From the NCBI GenBank assembly GCA_045604705.1, contig JAZUOO010000021.1, positions 1 through 64,000 of the forward strand: a stretch of DNA of 64,000 nt, given 5' to 3'. The notes beneath the pieces were generated by a model. That model did no database searches and was not told the DNA's origin. It saw nothing but the letters and a program-made list of their open reading frames with translations. The DNA comes from SIG622 sp045604705 (GTDB taxonomy: Bacteria; Bacillota; Clostridia; Oscillospirales; CAG-382). How positions within the stretch are numbered: position 1 is the first letter of the stretch; each line of letters opens with the position of its first letter. This document shows, piece after piece, positions 17,640 to 25,317 of the stretch. Position numbers and translations under genes: made by a program.

Positions 17640-19103
17640 ATGAACGGTTATATCAACGAAAAGGCAATAATATATAAGGAGTTCCTGCAAGGCAAAAAAG
17701 CCACGGTGATCGGTGCGGGCATAAGTAACATTCCCCTTATAGGATTTCTTCTTGACAACGGCTGCAAGGTAAATGTAAGGGATAAAAAGGAGAGGGAGGC
17801 TCTTTCCGAGACACTGGATATTGCTTCGCTTGAAAGCCGCGGTGTCACCTTTGGACTCGGCGAGGGGTATCTGCGTAACATGGACGCAGACATCATATAC
17901 AAGACCCCCGGCGTAAGATACGACAACGTGGAAATAATCGAAGCCTATGACAGCGGTTCATACATCACAAGTGAAATGGAAGCATTTATATCCATCTGTC
18001 CCGCAAAGATAATTGCCATAACAGGAAGCAACGGAAAGACCACAACAAGTACGCTGTGCGCAAAGCTCCTTGAAGCCTCGGGACACAGAGTATTCCTCGG
18101 CGGCAACATCGGCAAACCGCTTTTGGCCCGGATTGATGAAATAACTCCGGATGATTTTGTTGTCCTTGAGCTCTCCAGCTTCCAGCTCCATACCATCAAT
18201 AAGTTTGAAAATCCGGGGCTTCCCTTTGCGTTTATCAATTTCCCTGAATCTGCAATCATTACAAATATAAGTCCGAATCATCTTGACTGGCATATCTCCA
18301 TGGAAGAGTACGCCGAATCCAAAAGAGCAATTTTTGACTTTATGAAAAATGAAGGACGACTTGTCACCAATGCCGACTGTGCCATATCTTCGGGCTTCGC
18401 AAGGGACACTTTGGACAGAGACATAGAGATTGTGTTGTTTTCAAAATCCGCTTCCGAAAAGGCTGGCATATTCTGCCGTGACGGTGAGATAATAAGAAAG
18501 ATGGGCGGTAAAGAAGTAAAGCTTCTTGATGCCAATGAAATAATCATCCCGGGACTTCACAATGTGGAAAACTACATGGCGGCATATGCGGCAACAGAGC
18601 CTTATCTTACCGAGGATGCTCTTTATAAAGTTGCAACCACTTTTACGGGTGTCAGCTACAGACTTGAGCTTTGCCGCGAAAAGGATGGCGTAAAATTCTA
18701 CGACAGCTCCATAGATTCCTCACCCTCAAGAACTGAAGCCGCGCTTTCCGCATTTCCCGAGTCAATGAACAAAAAAATAAACATAATCCTCGGAGGCTAT
18801 GATAAAAAGATTCCCTTTGATACATCTTTCGGACAGGCGATAATAAAGAAAGTGAAACGTGCTTTTCTCTGCGGCGACACGGCAAAGAAGATACAGGAGG
18901 CCATTCTCAAGACTCCCGGCTTTAACGAAGATACAACAGAGCTTGTCATGTGCGATTCCTTTGATGAAGCGGTACAGGGTGCCTGCAGGGCTTCCGAAAG
19001 CGGCGAATGCGTACTTTTATCACCTGCTTGCGCTTCCTTTGATGCCTTTAAGAACTTTGAGGAGCGTGGTAAGAGGTTTAAGGAGATTGTGAACAATGTA
19101 TAA
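17640..19103 (+). CDS. murD: UDP-N-acetylmuramoylalanine--D-glutamate ligase
   Basis: A 487-residue cytoplasmic Mur ligase that adds D-Glu to UDP-MurNAc-L-Ala in peptidoglycan synthesis. It has the N-terminal Rossmann-like domain (KKATVIGAGISNIPL), the ATP P-loop AITGSNGKTTTS (127-138), the central-domain motif ELSSFQL, SPNHLDWH, and the C-terminal region DSIDSSPSRTEAAL (where D-S-x-A/S-T is usual), plus ILGGYDKKIPFD. The C-terminal motif SIDSSPSRT is slightly unlike the commoner DSKATN, a normal variation in Clostridia. It stands alone rather than in a dcw cluster. Confidence 0.93.
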   Translation: MNGYINEKAIIYKEFLQGKKATVIGAGISNIPLIGFLLDNGCKVNVRDKKEREALSETLDIASLESRGVTFGLGEGYLRNMDADIIYKTPGVRYDNVEIIEAYDSGSYITSEMEAFISICPAKIIAITGSNGKTTTSTLCAKLLEASGHRVFLGGNIGKPLLARIDEITPDDFVVLELSSFQLHTINKFENPGLPFAFINFPESAIITNISPNHLDWHISMEEYAESKRAIFDFMKNEGRLVTNADCAISSGFARDTLDRDIEIVLFSKSASEKAGIFCRDGEIIRKMGGKEVKLLDANEIIIPGLHNVENYMAAYAATEPYLTEDALYKVATTFTGVSYRLELCREKDGVKFYDSSIDSSPSRTEAALSAFPESMNKKINIILGGYDKKIPFDTSFGQAIIKKVKRAFLCGDTAKKIQEAILKTPGFNEDTTELVMCDSFDEAVQGACRASESGECVLLSPACASFDAFKNFEERGKRFKEIVNNV

Positions 19104-19123
19104 TGCAAAATTCATGGATGTGG

Positions 19124-19166
19124 GAAGAATCCGAAGGATTCTTCTAAGACCGCTTGCGGTCTTTTT
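19124..19166 (+). terminator. Tandem hairpins, intrinsic terminator of murD
   Basis: First hairpin GAAGAATCC (19124-19132) / GGATTCTTC (19136-19144). Second hairpin AAGACCGC (19146-19153) / GCGGTCTT (19156-19163), running into TTTT. Confidence 0.85.
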
Positions 19167-19238
19167 AATGCATAATTGAAGGTTCGCAATTTTCGTTTTG
19201 TTTGAATTGTAACTTATAAAAAACCTTGGAGCAGAATA

Positions 19239-20342
19239 ATGAAAACCGATATACTTGGAATTTTTGAAAAGCTTAAAAATATAATGACCGTCTCCGGCTA
19301 CGAAACTTTGAATGCGGAAGCTGTAAGAGAAGTTGCACTTGAATGTACGGATTCCTTTTTTCAAAGCTCAGAAATAACAAAAAGCGGTAGTGTTATACTC
19401 TATCATAAATCAAAAAAAGAAAAGGCAAGAACGCTGCTTCTTGATGCCCATATTGATACAATAGGTCTTACTGTAGCGGAAATTTGCGGTGAGGGCTTTA
19501 TAAGATGTGCGCCTGTGGGAGGCATTGACAGAAGAATCCTCACAACAGCCCAGGTGGAAATTTTCGGCAAAGAAACAATAAGAGGACTTTTCGCCAGTGT
19601 TCCTCCGCATCTTACAAACAAAAACGGTGAGAATACACTTCCGGATTTTGCGGATATGCTTGTTGATACGGGAAAGACGGACGAGGAGCTTCGCAACATA
19701 ATATCCGTCGGTGATCCCGCTGTGTTTGTCGGTGAAACAAGAAAACTTCTCGGTGACAGGGTTGTATCGGCACATCTTGACGATAAGATATGCTGTGCGG
19801 CGATTCTTGCGGCGTGTGAAAGAGCGAAAAATCGAGATATTGACTGCAATGTTACGGTGCTTCTGTCCTCAGGTGAGGAAACAAGAGGCGGCGGTGCAAG
19901 AACGGCTTCCTTTATAACGGAGGCTGACGGAGCTGTATCCCTTGACGTAAATTTCGCCAAAGAAAAGGGTGTTCCCGACTACCAATGCTCAAAGCTCGGT
20001 GACGGTGCAATGATTTCACGAAGTGCCGTAACGGACAGAAGAATGACGGATATTGTGGAAAAATGTGCGAAAAATGCCGGAATAAAGCACAAGATAATCG
20101 CAGAAGTTGACGGTACGGGCACAAACGCAGATACAATTGAGGTTGCAAACAGAGGTACACCCTGTGCGGTGCTCTCGGTACCGATAAAATATATGCACAC
20201 ACCGGGAGAGGTTTTCTCGGTATTTGATGCGGAATGTGTTTCGGATATACTTCTTGAGGTTATGAAAAATTTCGATACAATATCAAGAGAAAAGGGTACG
20301 CTTCTCGGAGTAAGGGTGCTGAAAGGGGAAAATGAAATATGA
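19239..20342 (+). CDS. M42-family metallo-aminopeptidase (first of three)
   Basis: A 367-residue dinuclear-metal peptidase of the M42 (TET/deblocking aminopeptidase) family. All expected ligands are present: the first His/Asp in LLLDAHIDTIGL, the bridging Asp pair in SAHLDDKICCAAIL, the catalytic Glu pair in LLSSGEETRGGGA, a further Asp in GAVSLDVN, and the last His in IKYMHTPGE. Family members form dodecamers and trim N-terminal residues from peptides in the cytoplasm. It is the first gene of an operon of three M42 paralogues, and its stop overlaps the next start by 4 bp. Confidence 0.92.
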   Translation: MKTDILGIFEKLKNIMTVSGYETLNAEAVREVALECTDSFFQSSEITKSGSVILYHKSKKEKARTLLLDAHIDTIGLTVAEICGEGFIRCAPVGGIDRRILTTAQVEIFGKETIRGLFASVPPHLTNKNGENTLPDFADMLVDTGKTDEELRNIISVGDPAVFVGETRKLLGDRVVSAHLDDKICCAAILAACERAKNRDIDCNVTVLLSSGEETRGGGARTASFITEADGAVSLDVNFAKEKGVPDYQCSKLGDGAMISRSAVTDRRMTDIVEKCAKNAGIKHKIIAEVDGTGTNADTIEVANRGTPCAVLSVPIKYMHTPGEVFSVFDAECVSDILLEVMKNFDTISREKGTLLGVRVLKGENEI

Positions 20343-21361
20343 CAGAGCTTCTTATGGCACTTTGTTCCTCCGACGGTGTTTCGGGAAATGAGCAAGGGCT
20401 TCTTGACAGTATTGCACATATGCTTCTTCCCTTTTCGGATAAGCTGTATTTTGACAGAAGCGGTAATCTTGTATGCTTCAAAAAGGGAAAGCAAGTGCCG
20501 AAAAAGAGGGTAGTCTTTGCCGCCCACGCAGACGAGGTGGGACTTGCAATAAAGCATATTGAGGACGACGGTACGCTATTGTTTACGGATATAGGTATTC
20601 TTGCATCCTCACTTCCCGCAAGGAGAGTACTGGTCGGCGAAGACAAATTGCCCGGTGTTATCGGAACAAAGCCCATACATCTTCTTCCGAAATCCGAACG
20701 TGAAAAGCAGATAAGCTATGATGAACTCTATATTGATATAGGTGCAGACTCAAAAGAACAGGCACAGCAGTATGTAAAGGTCGGCGACTACGTTTCTTTT
20801 GACAGCGAATGTGTTATGCTCTCGGACAAGCTTCTTAAAGCAAAAGCCATAGATGACAGGGCAGGGTGTGCGGTGCTGATAAGTCTTATAAAGTCAGAGC
20901 TTGAATACGACACATACTTTGTTTTTACAAGACGTGAAGAGCTTGGGACTCTCGGTGCAATATCTGCGGCGAACAGCCTACAGCCGGATATATGTGTTGT
21001 TTGCGAAGCCACAACTGCATCCGATATATTTGGCACACCCGATATGAAAAAAGTTGTAAAACTCGGCGGTGGTGTGGCACTCCCTTTTATGGATGGCGGT
21101 ACGCTCTATACGAAACGACTCCTGAATATCGCAACCACACTTGCCGATGAAAAGGGGATAAAATGGCAGACCAAAACAATGGTAGCCGGCGGTACGGATG
21201 CAAGGAGCTTCCAGCGTGAGGGACACGGCTGTGAGGTTCTTGGTGTTGCATTGCCCACAAGATACATCCACAGCTCTGCGGGGGTATGTAATCTTGATGA
21301 TTTCAAGGCTCAGCTTGACATTTGCCGCGAACTTTCAAAAGTGCTCGGAGGAATTGAATGA
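20339..21361 (+). CDS. M42-family metallo-aminopeptidase (second of three)
   Basis: A 340-residue paralogue of its neighbours with an intact active site: VVFAAHADEVGLA (first His/Asp), KAIDDRAGCAV (bridging Asp), FTRREELGTLGA (catalytic Glu pair), VVCEATTASD (acidic ligand) and PTRYIHSSAG (last His). ATGA overlaps join it to both neighbours, which indicates coupled translation. It should be active and may form mixed assemblies with the other two. Confidence 0.92.
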   Translation: MTELLMALCSSDGVSGNEQGLLDSIAHMLLPFSDKLYFDRSGNLVCFKKGKQVPKKRVVFAAHADEVGLAIKHIEDDGTLLFTDIGILASSLPARRVLVGEDKLPGVIGTKPIHLLPKSEREKQISYDELYIDIGADSKEQAQQYVKVGDYVSFDSECVMLSDKLLKAKAIDDRAGCAVLISLIKSELEYDTYFVFTRREELGTLGAISAANSLQPDICVVCEATTASDIFGTPDMKKVVKLGGGVALPFMDGGTLYTKRLLNIATTLADEKGIKWQTKTMVAGGTDARSFQREGHGCEVLGVALPTRYIHSSAGVCNLDDFKAQLDICRELSKVLGGIE

Positions 21362-22353
21362 TGATTGAAGTATTGAAAAAACTAAGTGAAATTCCCACAG
21401 CCCCCGGAATGGAAAAAGGAATACTCGCCCACATACAGGAAAACTATGCAAAAGACTCGGAATATTTCTTTGACGGCATGGGAAATCTGACAATATCGAA
21501 AAAGTGCGGTAAGGAAAATGCAAAAAAAATAATGCTGTGTGCCAAAGCCGATACCGACGGATTTATTGTGAATTACATTGAAGAAAACGGATACCTCAGA
21601 GTTACAAAGCTTGGCTTACCGGCTATGGTTTCATGTGCGTTCACACAGCTTATTTCGGATAAAGGTATCTGCGGCTTTATTGTTCCCGAAAAGGGTGCAG
21701 AGGTCAAAGAAGCGGATACGTCAAAGCTGTATGTTGACATCGGAGCAAAATCGAGGCAGGAAGCTGAAAAGCTTGTGAAGCTTGGCGATATATTTGCAAG
21801 AATTCCGACACTTACAGAACTTTGCGGCACAAGAATCGGCGGAAGCTGTGCGGCATCAAGAGCTCCCATGGCGATTTTGCTTGACATTCTTGCAAATGAA
21901 AGCTTTGATAATATTGACCTTCACTTCTGCTTTAATGTACAAGAGTCCCTTGCACACAGAGGCTCTAAAACCGCAGCATTTGATATATCTCCCGACCTCT
22001 GTATTTACATTGACACTTGTGAGAGCTTTGATACAATCGGAGCGAACAAAAGGGGAGAAGCGATTCTCGGCGACGGTGCGGTAATATTTGCAAAGGCAAG
22101 TGACTTTTGTGCAAATCCTGCTTTGCGTGAAAAAGCGGAGAATGCGGCGAAAGCTGCTAATATCACATACAAAACCTGTGTTTATCCCGAAAAAACAACC
22201 GGTGCGGCACTCATTGCAGCTTGCGGCAAGGGTGTGCCGTGTATAGCTCTTGCAATTCCTGCAAGAAATATCGGAAGCGGTGCGGAAATATTTGATACCA
22301 ATGATGCGGAAAACGTAAAGCAGCTTATCCTTGAAGCAATAAAGACTTTTTGA
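21358..22353 (+). CDS. Degenerate M42-family paralogue, probable pseudoenzyme
   Basis: A 331-residue protein alignable along its length with the previous gene, but the metal site is gone. Lys63 replaces the first His (LCAKADTDG), Ala166-Ser167 replace the bridging Asp pair (CAASRAP), Ser197 replaces the second catalytic Glu (VQESLAH), and Gly305 replaces the last His (ARNIGSGAE). The frame is intact, with no stops, and overlaps the preceding gene by 4 bp, so it is maintained rather than decaying. A structural or regulatory subunit in a mixed TET-like complex is a reasonable guess. Confidence 0.85.
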   Translation: MMIEVLKKLSEIPTAPGMEKGILAHIQENYAKDSEYFFDGMGNLTISKKCGKENAKKIMLCAKADTDGFIVNYIEENGYLRVTKLGLPAMVSCAFTQLISDKGICGFIVPEKGAEVKEADTSKLYVDIGAKSRQEAEKLVKLGDIFARIPTLTELCGTRIGGSCAASRAPMAILLDILANESFDNIDLHFCFNVQESLAHRGSKTAAFDISPDLCIYIDTCESFDTIGANKRGEAILGDGAVIFAKASDFCANPALREKAENAAKAANITYKTCVYPEKTTGAALIAACGKGVPCIALAIPARNIGSGAEIFDTNDAENVKQLILEAIKTF

Positions 22354-22410
22354 GTAAAAGCCTGAAAAAATGGTTTGCAGTCAGATAATCAGAAAGGAAT
22401 AGTTATAAAA

Positions 22411-23664
22411 ATGGAAATTTTGGAACTTATAGAGAAAAGTGAAAAAGAACTCAAGGAAAGCGGTACCTTTGAAAAGCTCGAAGCTGTTGCCTTCAAGAAT
22501 CAGATAAAGGTAATGGACGCTTTCAGAAAGTACAAGGTGTCGGAAGCCCACTTCGCAGGTACAACGGGCTACGGCTACGACGATATGGGCAGAGATACCC
22601 TTGACAAGGTGTATGCCGATGTGTTTGAGTGTGAAGCGGCATTTGTACGTCACAATATTATCTCGGGCACACACTGTCTGACAATAGGACTTTTTGGACT
22701 TCTTCGTCCCGGTGATACACTTCTTTCGGCTACGGGCAAGCCCTATGATACGCTTGAAGAGGTAATTGGTATCAGAGGTGAAAAGGGCAATGGTTCTCTT
22801 GCGGATTTTGGTGTAAAATACGATGAAATAGACTACAACGGTGATGATATTGACCTTGATGCTCTTGGAAAGAAACTGCGTTCAGATGACAGTATAAAGG
22901 TTGTATTCATTCAGCGTTCAAAGGGATATTCCGTAAGAAAAACTCTATCTTCAGAGGAAATAGGCAAGGCGGCACAGCTTGTACACTCGATAAAGCCTGA
23001 TGTATTTGTGGCTGTGGATAACTGCTACGGTGAATTCTGCGATGAGCACGAGCCCACATTCTGGGGTGTTGACATTTGCATGGGTTCTCTTATAAAGAAT
23101 CCGGGCGGCGGAATGGCGGACTGCGGAGGTTATATTGCAGGAACGGCAAGAGCTGTTGAGCTTTGTTCCTACAGACTCACCTCTCCCGGTGTAGGGCTTG
23201 AAGCGGGAGCAAGTCTTTACGGCAACACAAGAAATATGTTCAAGGGTATTTTCTATGCACCACACACGGTATGCGAGGCACTTAAAACTGCTGCACTGTG
23301 TGCAAAAGTCTTTGAAAATCTCGGATTTACTGTTTATCCTGCCCCGGAAGCTGAAAGACATTGCCTTATCCAGACAGTGAGCCTTGAAACAAGAGAAAAA
23401 CTCCTCGCATTCTGTAAAGGTATCCAAAGCGGTGCTCCGGTAGACTCCCACGTTACTCCCGAACCATGGGATATGCCCGGTTATGCAGTTCCGGTAATCA
23501 TGGCGGCAGGAGCATTTGTCGGCGGAGCCTCCATTGAACTTTCTGCGGATGCTCCATGTGTTTCTCCATACACCGTCTATATGCAGGGAGGTCTTACATA
23601 TCAGAGTGGAAAATTGGGTGTTCTTTATGCGGCGCTCGAAGTAGAGAATGCAATTAAAAATTAA
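22411..23664 (+). CDS. Aluminium-resistance/methionine-gamma-lyase-like PLP protein
   Basis: A 417-residue PLP-dependent protein of the family often called aluminium resistance protein or methionine gamma-lyase family (Met_gamma_lyase). Marks are FAGTTGYGYDDMGRDTLD, ECEAAFVRHNIISGTH, VFIQRSKGYS, FVAVDNCYGEF and the probable PLP-lysine segment GSLIKNPGGG. Members are Cys/Met-metabolism fold-type I enzymes of uncertain reaction. The start at 22411 follows AAAGGAA. It lies 57 bp after the M42 trio and may share its transcript, which suggests a link with amino-acid release and breakdown. Confidence 0.85.
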   Translation: MEILELIEKSEKELKESGTFEKLEAVAFKNQIKVMDAFRKYKVSEAHFAGTTGYGYDDMGRDTLDKVYADVFECEAAFVRHNIISGTHCLTIGLFGLLRPGDTLLSATGKPYDTLEEVIGIRGEKGNGSLADFGVKYDEIDYNGDDIDLDALGKKLRSDDSIKVVFIQRSKGYSVRKTLSSEEIGKAAQLVHSIKPDVFVAVDNCYGEFCDEHEPTFWGVDICMGSLIKNPGGGMADCGGYIAGTARAVELCSYRLTSPGVGLEAGASLYGNTRNMFKGIFYAPHTVCEALKTAALCAKVFENLGFTVYPAPEAERHCLIQTVSLETREKLLAFCKGIQSGAPVDSHVTPEPWDMPGYAVPVIMAAGAFVGGASIELSADAPCVSPYTVYMQGGLTYQSGKLGVLYAALEVENAIKN

Positions 23665-23798
23665 AAACATACAATTGAGGATACAGGTCATAGGAATCAG
23701 TGAACAGGGAACGAATAATTCGCTTTTAAATTTACAGTCAATTCAAAAGAAAACTAAGTTTTCTATATTACCTAAACTCTAAAAGCAAGGAGATCAAT

Positions 23799-24086
23799 AT
23801 GTGGGAAAACAAACCGTGTCTTGCAGTACATTATGACAGTCCCGATGTATGTGAGCAGATAAGCTGTTTCGTGAAGTCGGCTTTGATTGTTTCTTGTCGG
23901 TTACGATGATAAGCTCGTGCAGAACCGTGGAATCGCGGGAAATGCGGAATGTACTGTCAGTCATTTCATATAGTGGAAGTGGATTTTTCGACGTATAAGG
24001 GACAGACCGTTACTCTCACCTGCCTTGCATTCGATTCCGAACAGAAGCCGTGCGCAAGCAGAAGTATAAAAGTTAAGATTGAATGA
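23799..24086 (+). pseudogene. Frameshifted remnant of an unrecognised gene
   Basis: An ATG at 23799 with an AAGGAG site reads MWENKPCLAVHYDSPDVC and stops after about 36 codons. Sensible peptide continues in shifted frames: YDDKLVQNRGIAGNAEC, then VEVDFSTYKGQTVTLT, ending at a stop at 24086. The last part resembles an Ig-like beta-sandwich end. Two frameshifts and a likely internal deletion make it a decayed gene. The family was not recognised. Confidence 0.5.
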
Positions 24087-24109
24087 GTATAAAGCGGATA
24101 ATTATAATA
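24080..24109 (+). promoter_or_regulatory. Promoter of a candidate small RNA
   Basis: TTGAAT (24080-24085), 18-bp spacer, TATAAT (24104-24109). The -35 lies within the last codons of the decayed gene and no credible ORF follows. Confidence 0.5.
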
Positions 24110-24114
24110 TGGTA

Positions 24115-24195
24115 AGCCTGTATTAGCTTAAAGTACGCATGGGATGCATACCGCCTCCCGGTCACTGTGGATGTGTAGCTCTGCGGTGACTTTTT
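24115..24195 (+). ncRNA. Candidate structured small RNA of about 80 nt
   Basis: Between the promoter and a T5 tract lie two hairpins. GTACGCAT (24133-24140) pairs with ATGCATAC (24144-24151) around GGG. GTCACTG (24161-24167) pairs with CGGTGAC (24184-24190), immediately followed by TTTTT, as in an intrinsic terminator. No ORF with a ribosome site is present. It does not match the 6S, SRP or tmRNA features I know. The function is unknown. Confidence 0.4.
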
Positions 24196-24445
24196 CCTTT
24201 ATCCTTGATGCTTTGATTGAAAATGTACAGTCTCGCGATATTTACATACGTGAGCTTATGACAAAGCTATAGGCTACGAGTTTTAAGCAAACGTGTTTTT
24301 TCAGATCCTCCATGGGTTTTTTCAAAATTCAGCTTGTGTCTGTATTGCCGAACGTCAGTAAGAAGTCCCTCGATTCCCACTTTCAAAAGCTTTAGACAGC
24401 CAAATACCATGTGGCAACTTTCCAAGAATTGTTACAAAATCAAGC

Positions 24446-24474
24446 TTGAAAATTCGTAAAATGTGTTATATAAT
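24446..24474 (+). promoter_or_regulatory. greA promoter
   Basis: TTGAAA (24446-24451), 17-bp spacer, TATAAT (24469-24474), about 40 bases ahead of the greA start. The preceding 24196-24440 has only short open frames interrupted by stops and shows no recognisable gene. Confidence 0.75.
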
Positions 24475-24516
24475 GTAAATTGATTTATTATGTTTAATTA
24501 CAGGAGGAATTTCCTT

Positions 24517-24990
24517 ATGCAGAAGAAACAGGTATATGTATCCGCAGAGGGTCTTAAGAAATTACAGGAAAGACTCGAATATTTAAAAACTACAGGTCGT
24601 AAAGAAGCTGCAGAAGAAATCAAAAAAGCAAGAGCCTTCGGCGACCTTTCGGAAAACAGTGAATACGACGAAGCGAAAAATCATCAGGGCCTTCTCGAAA
24701 AGGAAATTGCAGAGCTTGAAGAACAGCTTTCCAACGCAGTTGTGATAGAAGAGACAGCCTCTACCGATACCGTAACAATAGGTTCAAAGGTTAAGGTATA
24801 CGACTACGAATTTGAAGAAGAGGTTGAATACAGCATCGTAGGTTCTACGGAATCCGATCCGCTTCAGTTCAAAATCTCCGATGAATCTCCCATAGGTAAG
24901 GCTCTTCTCGGAAAGAGAGTCGGCGACGAGTTCTTTGTTGAAACTCCCGGCGGAGATGTTAAGGTTAAGATTATAAATATTTCCAAATAA
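24517..24990 (+). CDS. greA: Transcription elongation factor GreA
   Basis: A 157-residue factor that rescues backtracked RNA polymerase by stimulating transcript cleavage through the secondary channel. It has an N-terminal coiled-coil hairpin (EGLKKLQERLEYLKTTGRKE, AEEIKKARAFGDLSENSEYD, with the tip acidic pair) and a C-terminal FKBP-like domain (VDEFFVETPGGDVKVKI-type end, read here as GDEFFVETPGGDV). ATG at 24517 follows CAGGAGG; the longer frame from 24490 lacks a ribosome site. It is followed by lysS, as in many Firmicutes. Confidence 0.96.
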   Translation: MQKKQVYVSAEGLKKLQERLEYLKTTGRKEAAEEIKKARAFGDLSENSEYDEAKNHQGLLEKEIAELEEQLSNAVVIEETASTDTVTIGSKVKVYDYEFEEEVEYSIVGSTESDPLQFKISDESPIGKALLGKRVGDEFFVETPGGDVKVKIINISK

Positions 24991-25021
24991 GTGGAAGAAA
25001 GTGCGGATTGAAATGCGGAAT

Positions 25022-25071
25022 GCATAATGCATAATGCGTAATGCATAATCGAGGTTGGTTTCTTCGAAACC
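25022..25071. repeat. Short GCATAAT tandem repeat plus hairpin, dispersed extragenic element
   Basis: Four near-identical GCATAAT/GCGTAAT units (25022-25048) run into AATGCATAATCGAGGTT and a small hairpin GGTTTC (25057-25062) / GAAACC (25066-25071). The TAATGCATAAT-GA-GGTT string also occurs after murD (about 19165-19185). The rest of 25072-25317, the lysS leader, holds a GTAGCT/AGCTAC hairpin (25202-25218) and GCTTTCTT/AAGAAAGC just ahead of the ribosome site. Confidence 0.5.
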
Positions 25072-25317
25072 TTCATTAAAATTTAAAATAGTAAATACGC
25101 ACATATAATCCCTGCGATGCGACCGTGGGTTGGGAGCATTGCACGGAACCAAGTAACAAATTTGAAGTCCCAAAAAAGAGGCACAGCAATACCGTTACGC
25201 CTGTAGCTCCCAAAGCTACCCCCGGAGCCGGAGCGTAGCGAGGGCGGAGCATATTAAAGTTCTTTGCGGAGCTTTCTTTCAAGAAAGCGACATCCCCCGT
25301 AAGAAAGGAAAATTAAA

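Noticed and set aside
24196..24440. Peptide-like stretch LDALIENVQSRDIYIRELM as a gene fragment
   Set aside because: It is short, stops on both sides, and matches no family I can name; left as uninterpreted sequence.
25022..25048. Short regular GCATAAT repeats considered as a CRISPR-like array
   Set aside because: Units are 7-9 bp and contiguous, without spacers, and no cas genes are near.
25051..25317. T-box or other riboswitch in the lysS leader
   Set aside because: No T-box sequence or clear terminator/antiterminator pair is present; only small hairpins and an extragenic repeat are seen.
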